Source of the DNA: Nitriliruptoraceae bacterium
GTDB lineage: Bacteria; Actinomycetota; Nitriliruptoria; Nitriliruptorales; Nitriliruptoraceae
Length of the DNA stretch: 35,165 nucleotides
Direction: 5' to 3'
Assembly: GCA_003558435.1 (NCBI GenBank)
Contig: PWLR01000175.1
Location: 1 to 35,165 of the forward strand
Shown here piece after piece: positions 23,679 through 31,905 of the stretch. Under the pieces are notes generated by a model. It made no database searches, was not told the origin of the DNA, and worked only from the letters and a program-made list of their open reading frames with translations. Both the position numbers and the translations under genes were made by a program. The stretch's first letter is position 1. Each line of letters begins with the position of its first letter.

Positions 23679-24728
23679 TCAGTGCAGGAACGTGCTCGCG
23701 TACCGGGTGAGCGTGTCGATGTAGTTGGCGCGTTCGAAGGCCGCCGGATCACCGACGTTGATCTGGCTGACCGATCCCGTCAGCTGTTCGACCGAGGTGT
23801 ACTCGCGCTCGACCATCCAGTCGCGCACGCCGTCGACCAGCACCCGGACGTGCTCGGGGCCATGACGGAGCAGCGCCGAGGTCGTCATCGCCACGTTCGC
23901 GCCGGCGAGCAGCACCTTGAGCACGTCCGCGGAGTCGTGGACGCCGCTGGTGGCGGCCAGGGAGGCGGCGACGCGGCCGTGGAGGATCGCCATCCAGCGC
24001 AGGGGCAGGCGCAGCTCGTCGGAGGTCGACAGCACCAGTCGCGGTCCGACCGACAGCGTCTCGAGGTCGATGTCGGGCTGGTAGAACCGGTTGAACAGCA
24101 CCAGGCCCGCCGCTCCCGCGTCCACCAGCCGTCCGGCGAAGTGGGCGAGCCCGGACCAGTAGGGCGAGAGCTTGACGGCCACCGGCACGTCGCACGCGCC
24201 GGAGACGGAGGCGACCAGGGCGAGGGTCTCGTCCTCGATCGACCGGCCGGTGCGGTTCGGGTCGGCGGCCACCTGGTAGAGGTTGAGCTCGATCGCGTCC
24301 GATCCGGCGTCGGCGAGCATGCGGGCGTACTCGGTCCAGCCACCGCGGGTCGAGCCGTTGAGGCTCGAGATGACCGGCGCCTCGAGGGTGGCCTTCGCGT
24401 CCCGGATGAGCTTCAGGTACTGCACGGAGCCCTGGTTGTAGTCGTCGAGCACGGGGGCGTAGCCGAACGTGGCCTCCGGGTTGACGTCCGAACCCAGACC
24501 CAGATAGCGGTCCAGTTCCTCCGCCTCGTGCTCGAGCTGCTCCTCGAACAGGCTCGGCAGCACCACGGCGCCGACCCCGGCGAGGTCGAGTGCGCGCAGG
24601 GAGGCGAGGTCGCCCGTCAGCGGGCTGCAGGAGGCGACCACCGGGGACCGCAGCCGCAGCCCGAGGTAGTCCGCACTCAGGTCGGGTCCCGCGGTCGCGG
24701 GGGAGCGATGTCCGTTGCCTTCGGTCAC
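23679..24728 (-). CDS. Dihydroorotate-dehydrogenase-like flavoprotein coupled to PFOR
   Basis: 349 residues, TIM-barrel FMN protein. The parts DLSADYLGLRLRSPVVASCS, ISSLNGSTRGGWTEYA, AIELNLYQVA, PVAVKLSPYWSG and VLFNRFYQPDID match the DHOD-like proteins that sit next to nifJ in many bacteria. The pyrimidine pathway Cys/Ser base motif is not evident, and no pyr gene is near, so true dihydroorotate oxidation is doubtful. The start is a GTG at 24728 overlapping the PFOR stop in a GTGA, so the two proteins are co-translated. A redox partner role with PFOR is inferred. Confidence 0.86.
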   Translation of the reverse strand: MTEGNGHRSPATAGPDLSADYLGLRLRSPVVASCSPLTGDLASLRALDLAGVGAVVLPSLFEEQLEHEAEELDRYLGLGSDVNPEATFGYAPVLDDYNQGSVQYLKLIRDAKATLEAPVISSLNGSTRGGWTEYARMLADAGSDAIELNLYQVAADPNRTGRSIEDETLALVASVSGACDVPVAVKLSPYWSGLAHFAGRLVDAGAAGLVLFNRFYQPDIDLETLSVGPRLVLSTSDELRLPLRWMAILHGRVAASLAATSGVHDSADVLKVLLAGANVAMTTSALLRHGPEHVRVLVDGVRDWMVEREYTSVEQLTGSVSQINVGDPAAFERANYIDTLTRYASTFLH

Positions 24729-27700
24729 GAGGGCACCTCCGGGCTGTCGTGGACCTGCCGTTCGATCCCGGCCAGCTGTTCGTAGTAGCGCCAACGCTCG
24801 GCGACGTCCTTGCCGGCCGCCTCGCGCATCGCCGCGGCGCGCTCCGGGTCGTTGCGCTGGAGCACCGCGAACCGTCCCTCGGTGGTCAGGAAGTCGTCGA
24901 GTGGTTTCGAGGGCGCCTTCGAGTCGAGCTTGAACGGGTGCGTGCCCTCGGCCTCGCCGGGGTGGAAGCGGAACAGCGGCCAGTACCCGGTCTTGACGGC
25001 CAGGTCCATGCGGTCCATGGAGTGGCGCATGTCGACCCCGTGGGCGATGCAGGTGGAGTAGGCCAGCAGCAGCGAGGGTCCCGGCCAGCTCTCCGCCTCG
25101 CGGAACGCCTTGATGGTCTGGCGTTCGTCGCTTCCGAGTGCGATCTGCGCCACGTAGACGGACCCGTACTGGATGGCGAGCAGGCCCAGGTCCTTCTTCG
25201 GCGTCGACTTGCCGGCGGTGGCGAACTTGGCGACCGCCCCGCGCGGGGTGGCCTTCGAGGCCTGACCGCCGGTGTTGGAGTACACCTCGGTGTCGAGCAC
25301 CAGCACGTTGACGTCCGAGCCCGACGCCAGGACGTGGTCGAGCCCCCCGAACCCGATGTCGTAGGCCCACCCGTCGCCGCCGACGATCCACACGTCGCGA
25401 CGGACCAGCACGCCGGCGATCGCCTGGAGCTGGCGTGCGACCACGCCCAGGTCGTCGTCGATGGTGGCCAACCGGCGGCGGAGTTCCGCGACCCGTTCAC
25501 GCTGTTCGGCCAGGCCCTGCTCGTCGCCGGCCGTCGATCCGGCCAGCAGGCCGGCCACCAGGTCGTCGCCCAGCCGTCCGGCCAGTTGGGTGAGCAGGTG
25601 GGTCGCCACGACCCGCTGCTCGTCGATGCCCAGCCGGATGCCGAACCCGAACTCCGCGTTGTCCTCGAACAACGAGTTGGACCAGGCCGGTCCACGACCT
25701 GCGGCGTCGGTGCCGTACGGGGTGGTGGGCAGGTTCCCCCCGTAGATCGAGGAGCAGCCCGTGGCGTTGGCGATGACGGTCCGGTCGCCGAACAGCTGGG
25801 TCATCAGCTTGAGGTAGGGCGTCTCGCCGCAGCCGGCGCAGGCACCGGAGAACTCGAACAGCGGCTGGAGGGTCTGGGTGTGCTTGACGGTGTCCTGGCG
25901 GACCGTGGTGCGGTCCGGGTAGGGGATCGACTGGAAGAAGTGGAAGTTCTCCCGTTCACGTTCGCGATGCGGCCCCGCGGGTTCCATGTCGATGGCCTGG
26001 TGGCCGACCGCCTCCTTGGAGAACGCGGGGCACGCCTCCACGCACACCCCGCAACCGGTGCAGTCGTCGGGTGCGAGCTGCACGGTCAACAGGTGGTCGG
26101 TGAGGTCGCGATCCTTGAACGGCTTGGCCAGGAACTCCTCGGGTGCGCCGTCGAGCGCGTCGGCCTCGAAGACCTTGATCTGGATCGCGGCGTGCGGGCA
26201 GACGATCGCGCACTTGCCACAGTCGATGCAGATGTTGGGATCCCAGATGGGCACCTCGCTGGCCAGCGTGCGCTTCTCCAGGCGGGCGGTGCCGGTCTCG
26301 AAGGTGCCGTCGACCGGCAGGGCGGAGACGGGGAGCCGTTCACCGTCGCCCTCGATGACGCGGGCCGTCACCCGTTCGACCAGTGCGGAGACGTCGTCCC
26401 GGCTGATCGGCCGGAGTTCCAGCGCCCGTTCGATCGCGCCCGGCCGTTGCCAGCCGGAGGTCACCCGCTCGGGGATGGTCACCTCGTGGACCGCATCGAC
26501 CGCCCCGCGGATCGCATCGAGGTTGCGGTTCACGACCAGGGGCCCGTGGCCCGCATAGCTGCTGCGGGCGGCGTCCTCGATGGCGGCGACCGCCTCGTCG
26601 AGCGGAAGCAGATCCGAGGCGACGAAGAAGGCGACCTGCATGACGGTGGAGATGCGCCCGCCGAGCTTGGCGGCCCGGGCCGTGGCGTAGCCGTCGATCA
26701 CGAACAGCCGCAGGTCGCGTTCGATCAGCAGTTGCTGCACGTCCGCGGGCAGCCGGTCCCAGACCTCGTCGGGCGGGAAGGGCGCGTTCAGCAACACCGT
26801 GCCCCCCGGTCGCGCGAGGTGCAGGACGTCGAGCTTCTCGAGCAGGCCGAACTGGTGGCAGGCGACGACGTCGGCCTCGTCGATGAGGTAGGTCGAACGG
26901 ATCGGCGTGGGGGAGAAGCGCAGGTGCGACACGGTGGTCGCCCCCGACTTCTTCGAGTCGTAGACGAAGTAGCCCTGCACGTGCTGGCCGGTGCCCTCGG
27001 CCATGATCTTGGCGGTGTTCTTGTTGGCGCCGACGGTGCCGTCCGACCCCATCCCGAAGAACACCGCGGAGAGCTCGCCCTCCGGGCGCGGTTGCCGGTG
27101 ATCGACGGTCGGGAGCGAGAGGTGGGTGACGTCGTCGACGATGCCGACGGTGAACCGGCGCTTGGGTTCCTCGGCGGCGAGTTCGGCGAACACGGCGGCC
27201 ACCATCGCCGGGGTGAACTCCTTGCTGGAGAGCCCGTAACGGCCCCCGATCACGTCCGGGAGGCTGGTCCGGCTCCCGTTCATCACCGCGTCGGCGAGCG
27301 CGTGCACCACGTCCTGGTGCAGCGGTTCGCCGACGGAGCCGGGTTCCTTGGTGCGGTCCAGCACGGCGATCCGGGTGGCGGTGGCCGGCAGGGCCTCCAG
27401 CAGGGCCTCGACGGGCATCGGGCGGAACAGCCGGACGGTCAGCACGCCGAGCTTCTCGCCCTGCTCGGTCAGGTGGTCGACGACCTCGCGGACGGTCTCG
27501 CTGCCGGAGCCCATCAGCACGATCACGCGCTCCGCGTCAGCAGCACCGTGGTAGTCGACCACGTGGTAGCGACGGCCGGTGCGTTCGGCGAGGCGGTCCA
27601 TGGTGGCCTGCACGATGCCCGGGACCGCGTCGTGGAAGGGGTTGCAGGCTTCGCGTGCCTGGAAGAACACGTCCGGGTTCTGGGCGGTGCCGCGCAGTAC

Positions 27701-28333
27701 CGGACGGTCCGGGTCGAGCGAACGGAGCCGGTGGTCGATGACGTGCTCGTCGTCGACCAGGGCGAGGAGGTCCTCCTCACTCAACGGCTCGACGACGTTG
27801 AGTTCGTGGGAGGTACGGAACCCGTCGAAGAAGTGCAGCACCGGAACCCGCGACGCGAGGCTGGCCGCATGGGAGATCGCGGCCAGGTCCTGCGCCTCCT
27901 GGGGCGAGGAGGAGCACAGCATCGTCCAACCGGTGCCGCGGGCCGACATGACGTCGGAGTGGTCGCCGAAGATCGACAGCGCGTGGGTCGCCAGTGTCCG
28001 GGCGGCCACGTGGATCACCGTCGGTGTCAGCTCACCCGCGATCTTGTACATGTTGGGCAACATCAGCAGCAGGCCCTGCGAGGCCGTGAACGTCGTCCCG
28101 AGCGAGCCCGCCTGGATCGCCCCGTGCAGGGCGCCGGCGGCGCCGGCCTCGGACTGCATCTCGACCACGCTGGGAACCACGCCCCACACGTTGGGGCGCC
28201 CGGCCGATGCCCAGGCGTCGGCGTGCTCGCCCATCCCCGAGGCCGGGGTGATCGGGTAGAGGGCGATCGATTCGCTCAGGGCGTAGGCGACTCGTGCCAC
28301 CGCCTCGTTCCCGTCGATGCAGAGAGGCGGCAA
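24725..28333 (-). CDS. nifJ: Pyruvate:ferredoxin (flavodoxin) oxidoreductase
   Basis: 1202 residues, a full single-chain PFOR: pyruvate + CoA + oxidised ferredoxin to acetyl-CoA + CO2. The N-terminus (ALYPITPASGMGEHADAW) is the pyrimidine-binding domain. Two 4Fe-4S motifs, CIDCGKCAIVCP (about 702) and CTGCGVCVEACP (about 758), are followed by the proximal cluster region FSGACAGCGE (about 831), and the TPP domain (VWIVGGDGWAYDIGFGGLDH, YSNTGGQASKATPRG) with a late Cys in YSTCIAHG. All parts are present, so it should be active. The start codon is TTG (28333) with AGGAG seven nucleotides upstream. Coupled to the DHOD-like gene. Confidence 0.96.
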   Translation of the reverse strand: MPPLCIDGNEAVARVAYALSESIALYPITPASGMGEHADAWASAGRPNVWGVVPSVVEMQSEAGAAGALHGAIQAGSLGTTFTASQGLLLMLPNMYKIAGELTPTVIHVAARTLATHALSIFGDHSDVMSARGTGWTMLCSSSPQEAQDLAAISHAASLASRVPVLHFFDGFRTSHELNVVEPLSEEDLLALVDDEHVIDHRLRSLDPDRPVLRGTAQNPDVFFQAREACNPFHDAVPGIVQATMDRLAERTGRRYHVVDYHGAADAERVIVLMGSGSETVREVVDHLTEQGEKLGVLTVRLFRPMPVEALLEALPATATRIAVLDRTKEPGSVGEPLHQDVVHALADAVMNGSRTSLPDVIGGRYGLSSKEFTPAMVAAVFAELAAEEPKRRFTVGIVDDVTHLSLPTVDHRQPRPEGELSAVFFGMGSDGTVGANKNTAKIMAEGTGQHVQGYFVYDSKKSGATTVSHLRFSPTPIRSTYLIDEADVVACHQFGLLEKLDVLHLARPGGTVLLNAPFPPDEVWDRLPADVQQLLIERDLRLFVIDGYATARAAKLGGRISTVMQVAFFVASDLLPLDEAVAAIEDAARSSYAGHGPLVVNRNLDAIRGAVDAVHEVTIPERVTSGWQRPGAIERALELRPISRDDVSALVERVTARVIEGDGERLPVSALPVDGTFETGTARLEKRTLASEVPIWDPNICIDCGKCAIVCPHAAIQIKVFEADALDGAPEEFLAKPFKDRDLTDHLLTVQLAPDDCTGCGVCVEACPAFSKEAVGHQAIDMEPAGPHRERERENFHFFQSIPYPDRTTVRQDTVKHTQTLQPLFEFSGACAGCGETPYLKLMTQLFGDRTVIANATGCSSIYGGNLPTTPYGTDAAGRGPAWSNSLFEDNAEFGFGIRLGIDEQRVVATHLLTQLAGRLGDDLVAGLLAGSTAGDEQGLAEQRERVAELRRRLATIDDDLGVVARQLQAIAGVLVRRDVWIVGGDGWAYDIGFGGLDHVLASGSDVNVLVLDTEVYSNTGGQASKATPRGAVAKFATAGKSTPKKDLGLLAIQYGSVYVAQIALGSDERQTIKAFREAESWPGPSLLLAYSTCIAHGVDMRHSMDRMDLAVKTGYWPLFRFHPGEAEGTHPFKLDSKAPSKPLDDFLTTEGRFAVLQRNDPERAAAMREAAGKDVAERWRYYEQLAGIERQVHDSPEVPS

Positions 28334-28346
28334 CCGGATGCTCCTG

Positions 28347-28368
28347 GTCGGCAGAGTGTCGGCAGAGT
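28347..28368. repeat. 11-bp tandem duplication before nifJ
   Basis: GTCGGCAGAGT occurs twice head-to-tail (28347-28357 and 28358-28368) just upstream of the nifJ ribosome site. A further partial copy (CGGTAGAT) follows. It may be an operator or a simple duplication. Confidence 0.4.
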
Positions 28369-28407
28369 CGGTAGATCGTCTTCGTCACACGCTACGAGCG
28401 GCTCCCT

Positions 28408-28445
28408 GACCGCGACGCGGTCGCAGGTCCCGCTTCGGTGGGACC
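28408..28445 (-). terminator. Two adjacent hairpins after the thiolase gene
   Basis: GACCGC / GCGGTC (28408-28422, 3-nt loop) and GGTCCC / GGGACC (28426-28431 with 28440-28445, 8-nt loop) are adjacent inverted repeats 27-64 nt downstream of the thiolase stop at 28472, on the way to nifJ. They probably separate the two transcripts. No T-tract. Confidence 0.45.
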
Positions 28446-28471
28446 ATCGACCCCTCGACGGTGCGCTCGCC

Positions 28472-29686
28472 TCAGGACGCGACGCGCTCGAACACCGCGG
28501 CCAGACCCTGGCCGCCACCGATGCACATCGTCTCGAGCCCGAACCGGACCTCGCGGCGCTCCATCTCGCGCAGCATCGTCGCGAGGATGCGCCCGCCCGT
28601 CGCGCCGATCGGGTGACCGAGCGAGATCCCCGAACCGTTGACGTTGAGCCGGTCGTGGTCGGCTTCACCGAAGCCCCAGCTGCGGGTCACCGCGAGGGTC
28701 TGGGCCGCGAAGGCCTCGTTCAGTTCGATCAGGTCGAGATCGGCCATAGCGATCCCGGCGCGGCCGAGGGCGGTCTCGGAGGCGGGGACCGGTCCGATGC
28801 CCATCCGCGCGGGCTCCACCCCGGCGACGGCCCAGCTGCGTAGCGTCGCCAGCGGTCGCAGGCCCAGTGCCTCGGCGTGCTCGCGGTGGGTGACGATGCA
28901 GATGGCGGCGCCGTCGTTCTGGCCCGAGGCGTTCCCGGCGGTCACGGTGGCCTCCGGGTCGGTCCCGCTCCGCAGCGCCGTCAGCGAGGCGAGCTTCTCC
29001 AGGGTGCTGTCGGCCCGGGGGTGTTCGTCCCGGTCGATGACCTCGGTGCCCCGACGGGTCGCGACGGTGACCGGCACCAACTCGGCGTCGAACCGTCCGG
29101 CCTCCTGCGCGGCGACGGCCCGCTGGTGGGAGCGCAGCGCCAGCGCGTCCTGCTCCGCGCGTGGGATGGCGAACTCGCGGCGCAGGTTCTCCGCGGTCTC
29201 GAGCATCCCGCCGGGAACCGGATGGTTGATGCCTCCCGCGGTGACCCTCGAAGCGGCCAACCGGTCGACGAGCGGAACCTCGGGGGCGTTGACACCCCAG
29301 CGCATGCCGGTCGCGGCGAACTCCACCCGGCTCATCGATTCGGCCCCACCGGCCAGGACCAGGTCCGCGACGCCGGTCTGTACCCGCATGGCGGCATCGA
29401 GCACCGCCTGCAGCCCCGAGCCGCAGCGGCGGTCGAGTTGCAGGCCCGGGACGCCCACCGGCAACCCGGCGTCGAGGGCCGCGACCCGACCGAGGCTGGG
29501 TGCGTCGCCGTTGGGGTAGCCCTGGCCGAGGATGACCTCGTCCACACGCTCGGGGTCCAACGCCGTGCGTTCGAGCAGGGCGCGGATCACCGTCGCGGCG
29601 AGTGCCTGCACGCTGAGGTCCCGGAGCACACCGCCGTAACGTCCCACCGGGGTCCGGATCGGTTCGCAGATGACGGCAGCTCGCAC
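28472..29686 (-). CDS. Thiolase (acetyl-CoA C-acyltransferase)
   Basis: 404 residues. The nucleophile Cys88 lies in DRRCGSGLQAV, the His in NVNGSGISLGHPIGATGGR and the second Cys in ETMCIGGGQGLA. All catalytic residues are present. It cleaves 3-ketoacyl-CoA in beta-oxidation or condenses two acetyl-CoA. The direction cannot be told from sequence. Its product or substrate acetyl-CoA links it to the adjacent PFOR, but hairpins separate the genes. The start is GTG at 29686 with AGAGGAAG upstream. Confidence 0.93.
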   Translation of the reverse strand: MRAAVICEPIRTPVGRYGGVLRDLSVQALAATVIRALLERTALDPERVDEVILGQGYPNGDAPSLGRVAALDAGLPVGVPGLQLDRRCGSGLQAVLDAAMRVQTGVADLVLAGGAESMSRVEFAATGMRWGVNAPEVPLVDRLAASRVTAGGINHPVPGGMLETAENLRREFAIPRAEQDALALRSHQRAVAAQEAGRFDAELVPVTVATRRGTEVIDRDEHPRADSTLEKLASLTALRSGTDPEATVTAGNASGQNDGAAICIVTHREHAEALGLRPLATLRSWAVAGVEPARMGIGPVPASETALGRAGIAMADLDLIELNEAFAAQTLAVTRSWGFGEADHDRLNVNGSGISLGHPIGATGGRILATMLREMERREVRFGLETMCIGGGQGLAAVFERVAS

Positions 29687-29849
29687 GGGGGGTCTTCCTC
29701 TCCGGGAGGCGCGAGGATACGTGCTCGCGGCCGGGTGGCCACGGGGGTTCGCACCGTTGTCCCTGAGCGGGAAGGAGCGGCCCAGCGGACGCGTTCACAC
29801 TCCTGACGGCGCTTTGTACCCACGTCCCACCGCCTCCTAGGAGCACCTC

Positions 29850-31061
29850 GTGTCCAGTTCGTCCTCCCTGACCTCCCCGGTGCCTGTGAACCGGCCGGTC
29901 GTCGACCGGCGCGAGCCCCTCACCAACGAGGAGATCGCGCGCTACAGCCGGCACCTGATCATCCCGGACGTCGGGGTCGAGGGGCAGGAGCGGCTCAAGG
30001 CGGCCAGGGTGCTGCTCGTTGGCACCGGTGGACTGGGTTCGCCGCTGGCGCTGTACCTGGCCGCGGCGGGCGTGGGCACGATCGGTCTGGTCGACGACGA
30101 CGTCGTCGATGCCTCCAACCTGCAGCGCCAGATCATCCACGGCACCTCCGACATCGGCACGCACAAGGTCGCCTCGGCGCACGCCTCGATCCGGGAGATC
30201 AACCCGTTCGTCGAGGTCGTCGAGCACCGCACCTTCCTGACCTCCGACAACGCGCTGGAGGTCCTCGAGGGCTACGACCTCGTGATCGACGGCACCGACA
30301 ACTTCCCGACGCGTTACCTCGTGAACGACGCCTGCGTGCTGCTGGGGATCCCGAACGTCTACGGGTCGATCTTCCGGTTCGAGGGTCAGCTCAGCGTCTT
30401 CTACGCCGAGGAGGGCCCCTGCTACCGCTGCATGTTCCCGGAGCCCCCGCCACCGGGGATGGTCCCCAACTGCGCCGAGGGTGGCGTACTCGGGATCATG
30501 GCCGGTCACATCGGGACCGCGCAGGGCATCGAGGGCATCAAGCTGATCACCGGCATCGGGCGGAGCATGGTCGGGCGACTCGGGCTCTACGACGCGCTCG
30601 AACAGGAGTGGATGTACGTCAAGGTCAACAAGGATCCCGACTGCCCCGTGTGCGGCGAGGACCCGACCGTGACGCAACTCATCGACTACGAGGCGTTCTG
30701 CGGTGTGCCCGCCCACGACGGGGTCGTGGAGACCGACCTGTCGCTGGCGGACCTGGAGATCCTCCCCACCGAGTACGAGGACATCGCCGACAAGCCCGAC
30801 GTGGTCCTGCTGGACGTCCGGGAGGAGCACGAGTACGAGATCAACCGGATCCCGGGCTCCGTGCTGATCCCCAAGGACACCCTTCCCGGCAAGCTCAGTG
30901 AGTTGGACCCGACCACCGAGTACGTCGTGCACTGCCTGTCGGGCGTCCGGTCGTTGGAATCCACGCAACTCCTGCGCGGCGCGGGGTTCAAGGCCCGGTC
31001 CATGCGCGGCGGCATCAACGCCTACGCCCGCCAGGTGGACCCGAGCATCCCGACCTACTGA
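29850..31061 (+). CDS. moeZ: MoeZ-type adenylyltransferase / sulfurtransferase (ThiF/MoeB + rhodanese)
   Basis: 403 residues. The N-terminal ThiF/MoeB domain has the ATP loop GTGGLGSP (from 58), DGTDNFPTRYLVND, the catalytic Cys208 in NCAEGGVLG and a zinc site from Cys191/Cys194 (CYRC) and Cys265/Cys268 (CPVC). A C-terminal rhodanese domain has the persulfide Cys362 in HCLSGVRSLES. In actinobacteria it activates ubiquitin-like sulfur carriers (MoaD, ThiS, CysO). The start is GTG at 29850 with AGGAG six nucleotides upstream. Single gene, no partner carrier nearby. The 163-bp spacer before it holds no clear promoter that I can defend. Confidence 0.93.
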   Translation: MSSSSSLTSPVPVNRPVVDRREPLTNEEIARYSRHLIIPDVGVEGQERLKAARVLLVGTGGLGSPLALYLAAAGVGTIGLVDDDVVDASNLQRQIIHGTSDIGTHKVASAHASIREINPFVEVVEHRTFLTSDNALEVLEGYDLVIDGTDNFPTRYLVNDACVLLGIPNVYGSIFRFEGQLSVFYAEEGPCYRCMFPEPPPPGMVPNCAEGGVLGIMAGHIGTAQGIEGIKLITGIGRSMVGRLGLYDALEQEWMYVKVNKDPDCPVCGEDPTVTQLIDYEAFCGVPAHDGVVETDLSLADLEILPTEYEDIADKPDVVLLDVREEHEYEINRIPGSVLIPKDTLPGKLSELDPTTEYVVHCLSGVRSLESTQLLRGAGFKARSMRGGINAYARQVDPSIPTY

Positions 31062-31073
31062 GCGATCCGCGGC

Positions 31074-31853
31074 TCACCGGCTCGCCGGGCGCCCTCCCCG
31101 GTCCCGACGCGCCCGGACGCGACGTCGGGCCCTGCGGGCGATCCCTCGCCACCGTGCTTCCCGGGGGAGGACCTCCAGCGCCCGCCATCCCTCATCGGTG
31201 AAGCCGACCGCTTCCGCGGCGCGTACCGAGCCGATGTTGTCGTCGGCGTGGATCACGGTGGGGGCGAGACCGTCGGCGATCAGTCGCCGACAGGCCTGCG
31301 CGGTCAGGCTCCTGGCCAGGCCCCGGCCCCGGGCGTTCGGCTCGATCACGACCGCGATCTCGGCCCCGTGAGGGCTCAGCATCTTGATCCCGGCGGCCCC
31401 GAGCAGCTGGTCGTGTTCCCGGGCGACCAGCGCCTCGGGGGCGTTGAAGGGGCGGAGCCAATCGGGGAGGTCGGGGTCGCCGGCGGGGACCCACCGACCG
31501 ACATCGGGTAGGGCGTCGGGACTCGGCGCCTCGCGCACGAAGCGGAACACGTCGTTGCCGATCACCTGATCGTGCAGCCCGATGGCGTCGGCGACCCGGG
31601 CCCGCCAGCGCGGATCGGCGGCCTCCTCCGGGGACGTGAGCAGCGGGCGCACCCGTTCCACCAGGTCGGGCCGGAGCGACAGGATCCCGCCATCGGGGGC
31701 GATGATCCCGATCAGCGGGTGGTGACCACCGTCCCAGCCGGGTTCCGCCCGTGCGGGATGGCCGACGGCCTCCAAGCGGTCACGGGTCGGTGGCCAGGCA
31801 CCCAACCAGGCCTCGAGGTGCCGCTCCACGGCGGCAGGGTGATCGTGGTGCAC
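31074..31853 (-). CDS. GNAT-family N-acetyltransferase
   Basis: 259 residues. The C-terminal half holds the GNAT fold: VVIEPNARGRGLARSLTAQA (acetyl-CoA loop, RGRGLA) and IHADDNIGSVRAAEAVGFTD. The N-terminal half (HLEAWLGAWPPTRDRLEAVG...) is a family-specific extension. The acceptor is unknown. I choose the GTG at 31853, with GGAGG ten nucleotides upstream. The longer in-frame reading to 32027 overlaps the glycosidase gene and looks non-coding. Convergent with moeZ, 12 bp apart. Confidence 0.82.
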   Translation of the reverse strand: MHHDHPAAVERHLEAWLGAWPPTRDRLEAVGHPARAEPGWDGGHHPLIGIIAPDGGILSLRPDLVERVRPLLTSPEEAADPRWRARVADAIGLHDQVIGNDVFRFVREAPSPDALPDVGRWVPAGDPDLPDWLRPFNAPEALVAREHDQLLGAAGIKMLSPHGAEIAVVIEPNARGRGLARSLTAQACRRLIADGLAPTVIHADDNIGSVRAAEAVGFTDEGWRALEVLPREARWRGIARRARRRVRARRDRGGRPASR

Positions 31854-31905
31854 GTGCGCGCTACCTCCGCGGGACGATGATCCCAGCGTAGAGAGCGCTC
31901 GGCCC

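Noticed and set aside
23682-28843. Very long plus-strand open frames, one over the DHOD-like gene (23682-24785) and one over nifJ (24590-28843)
   Set aside because: Stop-free antisense frames are common in GC-rich genes. Composition is Gly/Arg/Val/His/Gln-rich with no domain, while the minus strand encodes full DHOD-like and PFOR proteins.
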